Part shown: positions 16,021 to 26,219 of the stretch, piece by piece
How positions within the stretch are numbered: position 1 is the first letter of the stretch
Layout of the letters: every line of letters starts with the position of its first letter
The notes under the pieces: model-generated
What the model was told of the DNA's origin: nothing
The model's input: the letters and a program-made list of their open reading frames with translations, nothing else
Database searches by the model: none
Position numbers and translations under genes: made by a program
From: Candidatus Poribacteria bacterium
GTDB lineage: Bacteria > Poribacteria > WGA-4E > WGA-3G
Reading direction: 5' to 3'
Length of the DNA stretch: 64,000 nucleotides
Assembly (NCBI GenBank): GCA_958295815.1
Contig: OY282374.1
Span: forward strand, 2,004,856-2,068,855

Positions 16021-19000
16021 TTAATTCTCCTCTGAATCGCTGACATTTAAATCTGAAAAGGGAACTTCATCTGTGTCGGTAAGCCGTAGATAGAATCCTA
16101 AACCGGCCATCTCACTACAGACTTTAACGAGGATACTGTTTTTTCCTGCCTTGAGAGTTACCGGAATGGTATCTTGGTCCATTCCTGAGACATGGGCTTC
16201 ACTGTGTGTGAACACCTCTTCGCCATTCACCCAAAGCTTTGCCTGAATACCACCACCGAAGCGTAGTTGGGCTTTTCGGTCGTCCGGTGAATCCACGGTT
16301 GTCCAGGCATAAGCGGTATTCCAATTGATGGTTTTGTCAAAAATTTCGCGGAAATTAACAAAACCGTCATAAGTATCATCCGCCTGTTTCTGCCAACTCA
16401 CCTTCTCATCTACTCCATCGTACTTGGTATCTGTGTTGATTTCTGTGGTGTCTTCTGGGATGTATGCCTTATTATAGCCGATTCCACCGGTGTTGTCAAA
16501 TGGACCAATAATCCACCAAGCACTTTCAGCAATGAAAGCAGTTTTGTCCATATACGCTTGTGCTTTTTCAGGATCGGTTTCGTGGAAGAATTGTGCCAGC
16601 GTGATGTTGGCGTGTAGTTTGGTAGTGGGATTACTGGAAGGGAGGTTAACCAATTTATTTACCATTTCAACGTAACGCACTTCGTCTTTAGCGTTCTTGC
16701 CAGCTTGAGCAACGCGTGCCCAGAACTCCCTTGTCGCATCTGTGTGAAGGGAATAGCTTTGACTTATGCCGTTCATACTACGTTTGAATTGTTCAAATGC
16801 TTCTTCGTACCGGTCATTGGCAACGTATGCCTGACCCAGTGTTGAGGCTTCATACCAACCAATCCTCATCTGTGAGGCGCGTTCAGCGAGTGTTAACGCC
16901 GTTTCCGGCTTGATGTTTTTCTTGAGAAGTTGTTCTGCCAGGCTGCGATATCCCCAAGACCGTTGTTCGCGGTTCGCCTCTTTTAGTCGAATTGCCATCC
17001 ATTCGGCGTATAGGGCATCAGATTTTTCTGCATTGTCTGTTTCTTTGTAGGCATCGCCTAACAGTTCAAGTAGCACGGCTCTCGTCTGTCCCTTCTGGTC
17101 AAAAGCCGACTTCAGTTCTTCAAGGATAGTGATACCTTTATCCTCTTGATCTTTGTCAGCATAAAGTTTCCACATAGCTCGGAGTGCTCTATCGTATTCG
17201 CGATCTTCAAGTGAAGCATCCAATGCCCGACGATATACCGCATTAGCTTCTGATAGCCGATCACCTTTCATATAGGTTTGTGCTAACAGGTCGTAGAGTT
17301 GATATGAAGTTGGCTCAAGGTTAATCGCTTTCTCATACGCAGCAGTTGCCTTCGCCAATTGGGTTGCTTCATCTACCTGACGCGATTTTTGAGTAAGGTC
17401 GCCAATTTTTTTCTGCCATTCAGCGTTGTCGGGCTGCAGTTCACTGATTTTCTCGTATTGCGCGATGGCTTCGTCAACCCTATCGCTGAATTCATAAGTT
17501 TGTGCAAGGTCGAAGTATGCGTCGGGATCATCAGGGTTTTCCTTAATTTTTTGCAACTGTTCGGGAATTTGCTTTTCGTAAAGGTTGCCCTCTCTATATG
17601 CCCTGCGTATTGCTATGTCTGCTTTTCTGCGCATCTCATCGTATCTGGCAGCATTCTTCACCTGTTGGTAAGCATTGACAGCTTCTTCGTATCGTTTCGC
17701 ACCCAGGTAGCTTTTCCCAAGAATCTGGTGTAAATTCTCCAAGCCTGAGGAGAAACCGCTGAACCTTCCGCTCGCAGCAACTGCTTTTTCGCCTATCTTA
17801 ATGGCGGCGTCATACATTTCACCTTGAACACAGATAGATGCGATTGCCATGAGGAACCACATATCCGGTCCACGGTTGTGTGTTGAGAGCGCGATCTCGC
17901 CTTGATTTAACATTTCTTTCGCACGATCAGGTTGGTTACTTTTCTGGAACGCAGCGGCAGCGTAATAAAAACCGCGGGCGTTGCCGGGCTGCGCTTTGCA
18001 AAGGACTTGATATGCCTCCGCAGCCATTTCATGGTTGCCCGCATTTCGGTGAATCTCAGCAATCATTTCCAGAATTGCTGGATTCCCGGCATCCTTTTCG
18101 AGTCTGCTTTCAAAGATAATTCTCAACGCTTCAAGTTTCCCCTGATTTTTATAAGCGTTAATGAGATTTTCGCGGGCTTCATCACCAGCAAACAGGACCT
18201 TGACACCGAATGGACCCGTATGCATTGACATACTGCTTGATCCGGGCTGAGATGCTGTCTCATAGAGTTCCATTGCCAAATCGTTCTCACCAATCTGGAC
18301 GTATAGCTGCATCAAGTCGTTGGTGATGCTGTTTCTGTCCCATCTTTGTGGTGTCAGATCTAATGCTTTCTTGTAAGCCTCGATTGCTTTTTCTAATTCA
18401 CCTGCGTTACGATAGTCTTGGGCACGCTCACGTTGCATCTGAAACGTCAGGGTGCCTGCCTCTTCCGCCTGTTTCAGCATCTCTTCTAACTTACCTTGGC
18501 GGCGGTAAAGCTGCACTAACTGTCGCTCAATATTCTGTCGTTCCCACTCCTGTCCAGTGTGTTGAATGGCTTCCCCGTATGCGTTTTCGGCACCATCCAA
18601 GTCATCTTTACGGAGATACAACTGCGCCAGTTCCAGATATGCCTTTCCGTCACCGGTGCCAAGTTCAACAGCTTTTTTATAAGTGGTAATGGCGTCATCG
18701 AGCTTGTCTTCCGCAGCGTAGAGTTTTGCGAGACGTAGGTAGTGGAAACTACTTTCAGGATCCGCTTTAATGTATTGCTGTGCGAGTTGAAGTGCTTCAG
18801 TGATGTTATCAGCCTCTTGATAGGTATTAACGAGCCCATCCTGATACTTTGTATTCTCTGGATCGGCTTCGAGCAACGCTTTCCAGACATCTATCGCCAT
18901 ATCGTGCTTATTTTGGCGCGTATAAAGGGTGGCAAGCTGCGCCCGCGATTCAAAGTCTTCAGGCATAATTTTTACGATCTGTTCGTAAATCTCTACTGCC

Positions 19001-22000
19001 TTCTTGACTTCTCCTTGCCGCTCATGCTGCTGTGCTAAGGCGCGCTGCGTCCCGACATTGAATTTTTCTGTCTTTTTAGCCATTTGCGTTGTTTTTGCTA
19101 ATCCATCGCGTCGCCGTTTAATCTCCATCAGTTGCCGTTGTGCGGTGTCTCGAGTCCACCGTTGTACCGAGAAGTCATTAAGGATTTCCGTAAAGAGAGC
19201 TTCGGCATCGTCCCACATTTCGTTTCCCATGTATGTGTTGGCGACCTGTTCTTTCTCATAGAAAGCCCCACCTCTTTGCAAAAGACGTATCGCACCCATT
19301 TTACGAAATGTGTCCTGCGCCTTCTCTTTCTCACCTTTCTGCGCGTAGATTGTGCCAAGTTTTTGGTAGCTCTCCGAAAGTCCCCATGTATTTTGTAGTG
19401 ACATTTTTGCAATTGCGGATTCAAGCAGATGGAGTGCACGCTCTCGGTCATTTGCACCGCGGTAGGCATCTGCCAGGCTGTTGAACCACTGTCCGTTCAC
19501 TGACGCTGCGTCATTGTCAAGGAGACGGCTAACAAGTATGTCTGAACCTTCAAGATCGTTCGCTGCAATTTTCATTGACGCGACGAGGTAAAGTAACGAT
19601 AGTTCCTCTGGCTTCTCGGCGAGTTTTGCTTCATACTCCGTTACCAATTCTTCTATCCCACCGGATGCTTTGTGAAGTTCGGTGAGTTTGGAAACAATTT
19701 CGACTTGGACATAAGAATTTTGCGCGAGCATTGCAGCCTCAGTTTCCAACTTTTCGCGCAAGAACTGAATCGCCTTCTCAGGTTTACCCGCAGCAGCGTA
19801 ACCGGATGCCAAGTCAGTATATGTGTGGTGCTGGTTCGGATGGACCTCAACAATCTTTTCATAGATTTCGATACCTGCTTCGGTTTGGTTATTTTCGATG
19901 CACCGCCGTGCTACAGTCTGTGCGAAATCGTTGCCGAAGTTTCTACCGACAGACGGCACGATGAGTCCCTTTGCGAGTGAAACGAGTTCATCGACCATAC
20001 CTGCTTGGAAGTAGGTATCTATTGCCTCCCAGAAGTTATAACCGAGGGCATTGGGGTTGTCTCTGAGGAGGGTGGTGAACTGAGTAGCAGCGGCTTTCGC
20101 CTGACCACTCCGCTGCAGCATCTGGGCATACCGTTGGCGGGTCATGCTATCCTTGGGACGCAGCACGAGTGCAGCTTTAAAAGCGTCGGATGCTTTTTTA
20201 AGTTGATTTGTCCCTTCATAGAAGGTTGCCAACCTAACCTGTGCTTGGAACGAATCTGGGTTTTTTTCGACGGCTTCGACCAATTGTGGTTCACGTTCTC
20301 GTACGACTTTAGAACGTCCAACCGTCCGTGCGGCTTGCTGGAAATGCCACGAGTACAACGTCCGACCGTAGCGATCGCGTTGGTTCGCGAAACGTAGGGC
20401 GCGTTCTGCGAGTCGAGCGGCATCCTGTGCCCGACCGAGTTCTTCTAAATGCTGACTCAATTCTATTAAGAAGTTTGGATCGCGTTGGGACATCGCCAAT
20501 GTCATGGCTTTTTTTGCGATAGCAATTGCATACTGTGTGAGACCGCTCTGTTGGAGTTTTTGAGAAAATTGATGCAACTCTCGGGCACCAATCGGCGAGT
20601 TCAGCACTTTTGTTATTAACTCACGGACGGTAATTGTGTCGCCTGTGTGCGCAGCAAGTTGGAGTGTTAGGTCATAGTATTGTCTGCGATTTCTGGCATC
20701 TACGCCAGCGAGTTCTTCAAGCAAATCCAACGCAGTGGCGTGCTGTCCGGTTTGGATAGAAGCAAAAACGGTGTTGAGTTTGAGAGTGAGGTCGTTTGGA
20801 AATTCCTGTTGCAGCGCGGAGAGGATTTCTTGTGCCTTATCGCGCTGCCCTTCCCACCAAATGCAGTAGCTGAGTGCCAAACCGGGATAAATTCGATCCC
20901 TGCCTTTCGCTGCGTCCAACTTAGTCTGTAATTTGGTATACAACGCCTCCTGCTGATTTAATGACCGCAACTGACTGTAAACCTGCTGGAGAAACTCTAA
21001 ACGGTTCTGATCGTAATAAGTTGTGGGTGAAGGGTAGCTGGACTGAAGCGGCGCGTACCCTCTGAAGGATTGTGATGCGGATGCGAGTGTCGCAACGCTC
21101 CTTGCATTTGCAGCGGATGGTTGCGTTCGCTCAAAGAACGTCCAGTATAGTGTTATGGCTTTCTCGCTTTGTCCTTCACGTATATAAGCGGTCGCGAGAC
21201 TCTGATAGATGCCTTTATATTGGCTCCACTGTCGCTGTATAGGTGATTGCTGCCATGTTGTTGAGGTGCGAGGTCTTGGGTAGAGTGGTGGCATCGGAAG
21301 TTGTGCAAGAATTTTCTCTGCTGCATCAGTCTTACTTATCTGTGCGAGAGCAGTCACTAACATCGCACCGGTGCTAAGGTCAGTGATCTGTGCCTCTTCA
21401 ATCTCCGTCAAGAGCTTTTCAGCAGCTGCCTTCTGTCCACGACGATAGGCGTTGCTGGCGTATTGTGCGATATACCAAAGCCGTGCCTCAGTGGTTAGAT
21501 TGGTCATCTCATCAAGGTGTTTTTTCAACGTTTCATAATCAATGTTCCGTTGTATGGCTTGATTCAATCGCAAACTTTGATAGACTGGATCGTTTGGAGA
21601 TGCCGCAAATAGTCGGTCTGTCGCTTCCTTAGTTTTATCAGTGTTTTGCGTCAAGGTATAAATCTGCGCTAACCTTTCAAGCGTCTGGATATTCTTCGGA
21701 TTTGCAGCGGCTTCTGCCTCAAGTTGTTCGATCAGTTCACCCAATTTGCGCTGCTGTTGCGCGATTATTATTAGCTGGACGAGAGCACCTGCTTGTGCCT
21801 CTTCAAAATCGCGTGGTATCCACTGCCTCGCACTACTCTGTCCAAACGATTGTCCCTGAATGTTCCAGATGAGGTTTTGTGGGAGATTGAATTTCTGTGT
21901 GTTAATTCCTGGTGGTCCGAATGTTGAGCGTGATGAGCTTCCCATGACGTTTTGGGTTGCACTTTCAGGTGGTTTGGACATATCCAGAATCCGTTGGAAG

Positions 22001-24858
22001 TGTGGTTGTGCGCGGTCGAATTCATTCATCTGAACCAGTGCTGCACCGAATTGGTAAAGCGCGATGTGTGAGTTCTGACCTGTTATTTTTTCTGCAGCAC
22101 GATCAAGGACGGAAAGTGCTTCATCAAGCAATCCGTGCCGAATGAGTAAAGTTGAGAGTTTAATTTCTGCCTCAAGCGGCTGATTTTTTGCGTGGAGCAG
22201 TTTCGTCCACGCCTGAATTGCTTCCTGTTCGCGTCCGATATCAAATAGCAATTCCCCAAGTCGTTGTTGATGGCTGGGATCGGGTTGTGCTTTCGCGAGT
22301 CGTTCTTGATACGTGAGAGCCTCTTGGGTATCGCCGAGGTCAAGGCTAACTTTGACAAGTTGCGCTAATAGATCCGGGTTCTCGCGGTTCCTATCTAATG
22401 CTCGTGCGAGTTGAAAACGGGCACTCGGTAAATTGCCTTCTGTCTGATAAAGTTCCGCCAATGCAACGACAGGACCTACACTGGACGTGTCCGTTTTTGA
22501 CATCTGCTTTAAACGCTCTTCCAACTCCCGACTTCGTCCCAAGTCGTAATATGCTTCAGAGAGGGGCTTGACGAAAGCCAGTTTATCGTTGACGCTTGCG
22601 CTCAATTCCCAGCACCGCCAGTACTGCTCGATCGCTTGTCGAGGGTTCCCCGAAAGTTTGTAAACCGCTGCAAGTTCAGAACGCGTGTCGGTTGCTTCCG
22701 GTCGAAGGCGGATTGCCTGTTTGAGACTGTCAATAGCAGTTTGATAATCCGCAGTCTGTTTGGCGATTTCTGCCAGCATTTGATGCCCTTCAGGATTGCG
22801 TGGACTGTGTGCTATCGCCTGTTTCGCCGCGTCTGTAGCGGTATCAAAATCCATGACGCTTAGATGGGCGCGCGCAATGTTTGCGTAATATTCCCGGGCA
22901 TTCGCACTGTCAATCTCAATCAGGTGGGTGTAGATGGCGTCGGCTTCTTCGCGCAAACCTTGTCTGGCATAGACATCGGCGAGCCAACGGTTGACAAGCA
23001 CATCATCCGGGTGAAGGGCTTTCGTCTTCAAAAGGACTTCGATTGCGTAGGTGATATTACCCAACTTAAGGTACATCTTGGCAAGTTGTTTCTGCTGCGT
23101 GAAGGTATCGGCATCCGTAACATCTTGCTTTTTAAGTTCTGACTCTAATGCTTCTATTTTTTCAACAAGTGTCCCTTGTCGCCTATAGATTTCGATTTGC
23201 CGATCAGCCATCTGTTCGACGAAAAATTCGTTCGGTGCGAGTCTGGTTGCTTCAGCGTACTCTGACAACGCTTCGTCGTAGTCCTTGTTTTCCGTGAGTT
23301 GTCTCGCCAAAGCCTCGCGATAGCGGTAGGCATCAGGTGCTAACTCAACTGCTTTTCGACTCGCTGCAATAGCTTCGGATCGGAAATCCTTGACATCGAG
23401 TAATTGTGCCAACCTGTCATAATTCTCAGGCGTGCCGTTTTCACCAGCAACCATTCCGTTCCATGTTTCCACAGCCTTCTGTCGGTTTCCTTGACGAAAG
23501 TAGAATTCACCGAAATATTCAATATGATCCAGATTGTTAGGTGCAAGCGAAATCGCTTTTTGGTAGGCTGCGACTGCATCGTCTATCCACTCGTTTCCAG
23601 CGTAGATTTCAGCGAGCGTGAGATACGTGCCCGAATTTTCTGGGTCTCGGTCGAGCATACGCTGATATGTTATCCTTGCTTTGCTTTCGTCTTCTAATTG
23701 CAAGTACAATTCACCGAGTTCACGGTAGATGCCAAAATCGTCAGGGTTTTGTTCACTGAGGGATTCATACGCGGCTGCGGCGTCCTCAAATTTCTCGGCA
23801 TTTCGCAGGGCAGCAATTAGATTGAGTCGGAGTCCTACATCCGTTGGTGCGAGTTCCACTGCCTGTTGATATGTGGTGATGCCTTCGTCAGGTTGCTGGT
23901 TCTCAATGTATGAGGAAGCCAGCAAACCCATCAGCTCCGGGTCGTTCGGTGTGTTTTCAAGCTTTCCTTGATAGTGTGTGACTAAGCCTTCCCAATTGCT
24001 GGCAGCAGCGTAGATGCCGATGATGCGGTGTTGGAGGTCTTTCCGCAGCCAATTCCCGGGTGCTGTCAATGCCATGGCAGTGTCGTAACTTTGAATGGCG
24101 TCTTCATAATTGCCTTTCTCTTCGTGAATATTACCGATTTCTCGACGACTTAGACAGACCCGATATGGATCATCCGTTTTAAGTTCAATGATCGCTTCAT
24201 GCTGTGCGATGGCTTGTTCATAGAGTTCCTGTTCTCGGAAAAGGTCTGCGAGTTCAATGCGGGCGAAGATATTCTCTGGGTCGAGTTCAGGGATTTTTTT
24301 CCATGCCGAAATCGCCTCATCAACACGGTCTCGACTGAAGTAGGCGCGCCCAAGTGCCTCATAAATATCCATTAGTTCTTCGGGGGATGCAGCTTGGGTC
24401 TGTTCCGACAGTTCTGCTGCCTTCGTTAGTTCACGGATTGCGTCCTCATGCTGACGCAACGTCGCGAACATCTGTCCCAAAGCGAAATGCGGGTAATAAT
24501 TGGTTGGGGCGAGTTCAACAGCGCGTTGATATGCAGTAACAGTCTCAATGTCCTTGCCAAGCCGTTTGTAGGTATGCCCCAAAATAAGTTGGACGTTTGA
24601 GTCGTTGGGTTTGGCTTCTACCTCTGCCGCATAATCGGCAACCATGGCATCTAAACCAGCTCCTTCGAGGTAAAACTGATAGAGTCGGTCAAACGTGCTC
24701 CCTTCTTTTGGGTTCCGGTTGAGCATTAACTTGTAGCGTTCGATGATTCTTGCGTCGTTCGTTTCATCTTGCGCAGAGGTAATTGGTAAAAAAAGCAAAG
24801 TACAGGATATAAGATACAGCACACCCATAAGAACTGAACATTTTTCTCGTCCGAGCAT
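16021..24858 (-). CDS. Giant secreted TPR-repeat protein (2945 aa)
   Basis: The largest gene here, 8.8 kb. An N-terminal signal peptide (hydrophobic VLMGVLYLISCTLLFLPI, cut near TSAQDE) puts it outside the cytoplasmic membrane. Almost the whole length is tetratricopeptide repeats, many with the canonical pattern such as AIAQYEKISELQPDNAEW and AVAAYQKAISLAPNNLDH. They form several superhelical arrays broken by a Ser/Gln/Pro-rich linker near residues 960-1010 and others near 1250. The last about 180 residues form a beta-sandwich (AESAWWIIGPFDNTGG, QAKLWVNGEEVFTH, GKNSILVKVC) like the carbohydrate-binding/PA14-like modules attached to glycosidases. The ATG is backed by a perfect AAGGAGGT. It heads the six-gene MoxR/VWA operon, so it may be the extracytoplasmic protein-protein scaffold of that system. 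Confidence 0.92.
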   Translation of the reverse strand: MLGREKCSVLMGVLYLISCTLLFLPITSAQDETNDARIIERYKLMLNRNPKEGSTFDRLYQFYLEGAGLDAMVADYAAEVEAKPNDSNVQLILGHTYKRLGKDIETVTAYQRAVELAPTNYYPHFALGQMFATLRQHEDAIRELTKAAELSEQTQAASPEELMDIYEALGRAYFSRDRVDEAISAWKKIPELDPENIFARIELADLFREQELYEQAIAQHEAIIELKTDDPYRVCLSRREIGNIHEEKGNYEDAIQSYDTAMALTAPGNWLRKDLQHRIIGIYAAASNWEGLVTHYQGKLENTPNDPELMGLLASSYIENQQPDEGITTYQQAVELAPTDVGLRLNLIAALRNAEKFEDAAAAYESLSEQNPDDFGIYRELGELYLQLEDESKARITYQRMLDRDPENSGTYLTLAEIYAGNEWIDDAVAAYQKAISLAPNNLDHIEYFGEFYFRQGNRQKAVETWNGMVAGENGTPENYDRLAQLLDVKDFRSEAIAASRKAVELAPDAYRYREALARQLTENKDYDEALSEYAEATRLAPNEFFVEQMADRQIEIYRRQGTLVEKIEALESELKKQDVTDADTFTQQKQLAKMYLKLGNITYAIEVLLKTKALHPDDVLVNRWLADVYARQGLREEADAIYTHLIEIDSANAREYYANIARAHLSVMDFDTATDAAKQAIAHSPRNPEGHQMLAEIAKQTADYQTAIDSLKQAIRLRPEATDTRSELAAVYKLSGNPRQAIEQYWRCWELSASVNDKLAFVKPLSEAYYDLGRSRELEERLKQMSKTDTSSVGPVVALAELYQTEGNLPSARFQLARALDRNRENPDLLAQLVKVSLDLGDTQEALTYQERLAKAQPDPSHQQRLGELLFDIGREQEAIQAWTKLLHAKNQPLEAEIKLSTLLIRHGLLDEALSVLDRAAEKITGQNSHIALYQFGAALVQMNEFDRAQPHFQRILDMSKPPESATQNVMGSSSRSTFGPPGINTQKFNLPQNLIWNIQGQSFGQSSARQWIPRDFEEAQAGALVQLIIIAQQQRKLGELIEQLEAEAAANPKNIQTLERLAQIYTLTQNTDKTKEATDRLFAASPNDPVYQSLRLNQAIQRNIDYETLKKHLDEMTNLTTEARLWYIAQYASNAYRRGQKAAAEKLLTEIEEAQITDLSTGAMLVTALAQISKTDAAEKILAQLPMPPLYPRPRTSTTWQQSPIQRQWSQYKGIYQSLATAYIREGQSEKAITLYWTFFERTQPSAANARSVATLASASQSFRGYAPLQSSYPSPTTYYDQNRLEFLQQVYSQLRSLNQQEALYTKLQTKLDAAKGRDRIYPGLALSYCIWWEGQRDKAQEILSALQQEFPNDLTLKLNTVFASIQTGQHATALDLLEELAGVDARNRRQYYDLTLQLAAHTGDTITVRELITKVLNSPIGARELHQFSQKLQQSGLTQYAIAIAKKAMTLAMSQRDPNFLIELSQHLEELGRAQDAARLAERALRFANQRDRYGRTLYSWHFQQAARTVGRSKVVREREPQLVEAVEKNPDSFQAQVRLATFYEGTNQLKKASDAFKAALVLRPKDSMTRQRYAQMLQRSGQAKAAATQFTTLLRDNPNALGYNFWEAIDTYFQAGMVDELVSLAKGLIVPSVGRNFGNDFAQTVARRCIENNQTEAGIEIYEKIVEVHPNQHHTYTDLASGYAAAGKPEKAIQFLREKLETEAAMLAQNSYVQVEIVSKLTELHKASGGIEELVTEYEAKLAEKPEELSLLYLVASMKIAANDLEGSDILVSRLLDNDAASVNGQWFNSLADAYRGANDRERALHLLESAIAKMSLQNTWGLSESYQKLGTIYAQKGEKEKAQDTFRKMGAIRLLQRGGAFYEKEQVANTYMGNEMWDDAEALFTEILNDFSVQRWTRDTAQRQLMEIKRRRDGLAKTTQMAKKTEKFNVGTQRALAQQHERQGEVKKAVEIYEQIVKIMPEDFESRAQLATLYTRQNKHDMAIDVWKALLEADPENTKYQDGLVNTYQEADNITEALQLAQQYIKADPESSFHYLRLAKLYAAEDKLDDAITTYKKAVELGTGDGKAYLELAQLYLRKDDLDGAENAYGEAIQHTGQEWERQNIERQLVQLYRRQGKLEEMLKQAEEAGTLTFQMQRERAQDYRNAGELEKAIEAYKKALDLTPQRWDRNSITNDLMQLYVQIGENDLAMELYETASQPGSSSMSMHTGPFGVKVLFAGDEARENLINAYKNQGKLEALRIIFESRLEKDAGNPAILEMIAEIHRNAGNHEMAAEAYQVLCKAQPGNARGFYYAAAAFQKSNQPDRAKEMLNQGEIALSTHNRGPDMWFLMAIASICVQGEMYDAAIKIGEKAVAASGRFSGFSSGLENLHQILGKSYLGAKRYEEAVNAYQQVKNAARYDEMRRKADIAIRRAYREGNLYEKQIPEQLQKIKENPDDPDAYFDLAQTYEFSDRVDEAIAQYEKISELQPDNAEWQKKIGDLTQKSRQVDEATQLAKATAAYEKAINLEPTSYQLYDLLAQTYMKGDRLSEANAVYRRALDASLEDREYDRALRAMWKLYADKDQEDKGITILEELKSAFDQKGQTRAVLLELLGDAYKETDNAEKSDALYAEWMAIRLKEANREQRSWGYRSLAEQLLKKNIKPETALTLAERASQMRIGWYEASTLGQAYVANDRYEEAFEQFKRSMNGISQSYSLHTDATREFWARVAQAGKNAKDEVRYVEMVNKLVNLPSSNPTTKLHANITLAQFFHETDPEKAQAYMDKTAFIAESAWWIIGPFDNTGGIGYNKAYIPEDTTEINTDTKYDGVDEKVSWQKQADDTYDGFVNFREIFDKTINWNTAYAWTTVDSPDDRKAQLRFGGGIQAKLWVNGEEVFTHSEAHVSGMDQDTIPVTLKAGKNSILVKVCSEMAGLGFYLRLTDTDEVPFSDLNVSDSEEN

Positions 24859-25262
24859 GAGGATACCTCCTTGCGTTAATGAATTTGGTTGGAAGAAGAT
24901 TTAAAACGAGGCAAAATATTTGTGCGTTATTTATATAAACAGACTATTATGACAAAAAGATTACGCAGTTTCCCAAGAGAGGTGGGAATCCCTAATTTAC
25001 AGGTGCAAATTCCGTGCCAACCTGAACAGCCTTATATTGGTGGTGTTCCTTGTAAAATGCTTAGGAACCTGCACAAATTGGGACAGTCCTTTATGCTAAA
25101 TTGCACGGAATAGGGCAGGTTCAATAAGTCGTTAGTTCTAATTTTTCAGAGGCTTGTGGTGACAAAAACAACCTTTCAATTACAAGTGACGCTGTTTGGA
25201 GGCGAAAAAGGTGCATAAAATCATATTCTGTTCCAATGAATCTACCGGTTTCGGACAATTCC
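24859..25262. other. 404-base intergenic region upstream of giant TPR gene
   Basis: No gene is supported here. It holds the leader and presumed promoter of the TPR gene. Between 25009 and 25122 there are nested inverted repeats: ATTCCGTGC (25009-25017) with GCACGGAAT (25103-25111), and GAACCTGC (25065-25072) with GCAGGTTC (25115-25122). They may be a folded RNA or a decayed repeat. Confidence 0.5.
24928..24955 (-). promoter_or_regulatory. Possible promoter of giant TPR/MoxR operon
   Basis: On the minus strand TTGTCA (24955-24950), 16-base spacer, TAAATA (24933-24928), in an AT-rich stretch about 70 bases before the TPR start. Only a partial match to consensus. Confidence 0.3.
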
Positions 25263-25844
25263 TCACAATCCAATAACTACGATTCCCATAGCCAGCATCA
25301 ACACGCCCATGATGATATAAAAGATCGGGGTAATCTTATTTATTTTTGTCTCGTGGGTCTGATAATACTCGGCAACTGCTTTTACAATTTCATCCAAGAC
25401 GGGTTTCCCGCTGCGTTGTTTCATTTTTATCTGTGCAGTTCCTATCCATGATTGAACTGCAACTTGCAATTCCAGATCGTGTGAAGTGAGTTTAATATGC
25501 CCTAACGTTTCTTCAAATGGAATGTCTAACTTTTGCAGCACATTGTGGAGTGCGGCACGGAAGGATTCATCGGTAATCCCCATAGCTATGTATCCCCTTA
25601 TCGCAATTGCCATAACGATCATAACCACGACAACTATTAGGATATTAATCAGCATAATAGGATTTTCAGATACAGAAGGCATACCGAGTGGCAAGACTAC
25701 CGCAGGGGAAAAAGCTACCGCTAAAAACGCCAAAATCCATTTTGCACTAAAAAGAAGCGGACGTCGAGCAGCCATAACGCGAATTCCAATCGCGAAAAGA
25801 AATAAGGCTTCAACAAAACAGATGAGTATGAGATATTCAATCAC
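25263..25844 (-). CDS. Hypothetical inner-membrane protein
   Basis: A 193-residue protein with about four membrane helices: an N-terminal one (LILICFVEALFLFAIGIRV), two in the middle (SAKWILAFLAVAFSPAVVLPL and LINILIVVVVMIVMAIAI) and one at the C-terminus (IFYIIMGVLMLAMGIVVIGL). A soluble helical segment lies between helices 3 and 4. I chose the GTG at 25844 because AGGGAGAA lies 8 bases upstream; a longer reading from ATG 25934 lacks a ribosome site. Family not recognised. It stands alone, with empty gaps of about 400 bases on both sides. Confidence 0.65.
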   Translation of the reverse strand: MIEYLILICFVEALFLFAIGIRVMAARRPLLFSAKWILAFLAVAFSPAVVLPLGMPSVSENPIMLINILIVVVVMIVMAIAIRGYIAMGITDESFRAALHNVLQKLDIPFEETLGHIKLTSHDLELQVAVQSWIGTAQIKMKQRSGKPVLDEIVKAVAEYYQTHETKINKITPIFYIIMGVLMLAMGIVVIGL

Positions 25845-26219
25845 AATTTTAATTCTCCCTAATGTGGGTTCAGTAAAGAGTTTAACGCACAAGAACCGAT
25901 ATTTCTGAAATCGCTTTGCCCAATCTATTGGCATTAAGCAAGTTTGATGCCAATCGCTATGGTTGGATACAATATTATGCTTCTAAACACAGGCAGCCAC
26001 TGAGTTTATGAAAGTAAATGTCGCCGTACGTCGTTTTCTATGGAGGGTACTGTACTGAAGAAGTGAAGGTTATGGTGGCACTTTACCATCGTCATGGCGC
26101 AAAAATTGTAGGTTATTCTGCAATTTTTGCGCCTTTGGATGGATTTGAATATTGAAATGTGCTGAAGGACGCTCGTGCGAAATTACACTTATGTATGACG
26201 GATTACCAGGGTCTATATT
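25845..26219. other. 375-base intergenic region with perfect inverted repeat
   Basis: No gene is supported. The one clear structure is the 13-bp perfect inverted repeat at 26096-26133. Confidence 0.6.
26096..26133. repeat. Perfect 13-bp inverted repeat
   Basis: GGCGCAAAAATTG (26096-26108) and CAATTTTTGCGCC (26121-26133) around a 12-base loop. It lies about 90 bases downstream of the cupin gene stop on the minus strand. There is no T-run after it, so it is not a textbook terminator; it could be an operator or a terminator with the U-tract inside the stem. Confidence 0.6.

Noticed and set aside
24889-25113. Plus-strand reading frame of 74 codons before the giant TPR gene
   Set aside because: No ribosome site, no family resemblance, and it overlaps inverted repeats and the probable promoter of the opposite gene.
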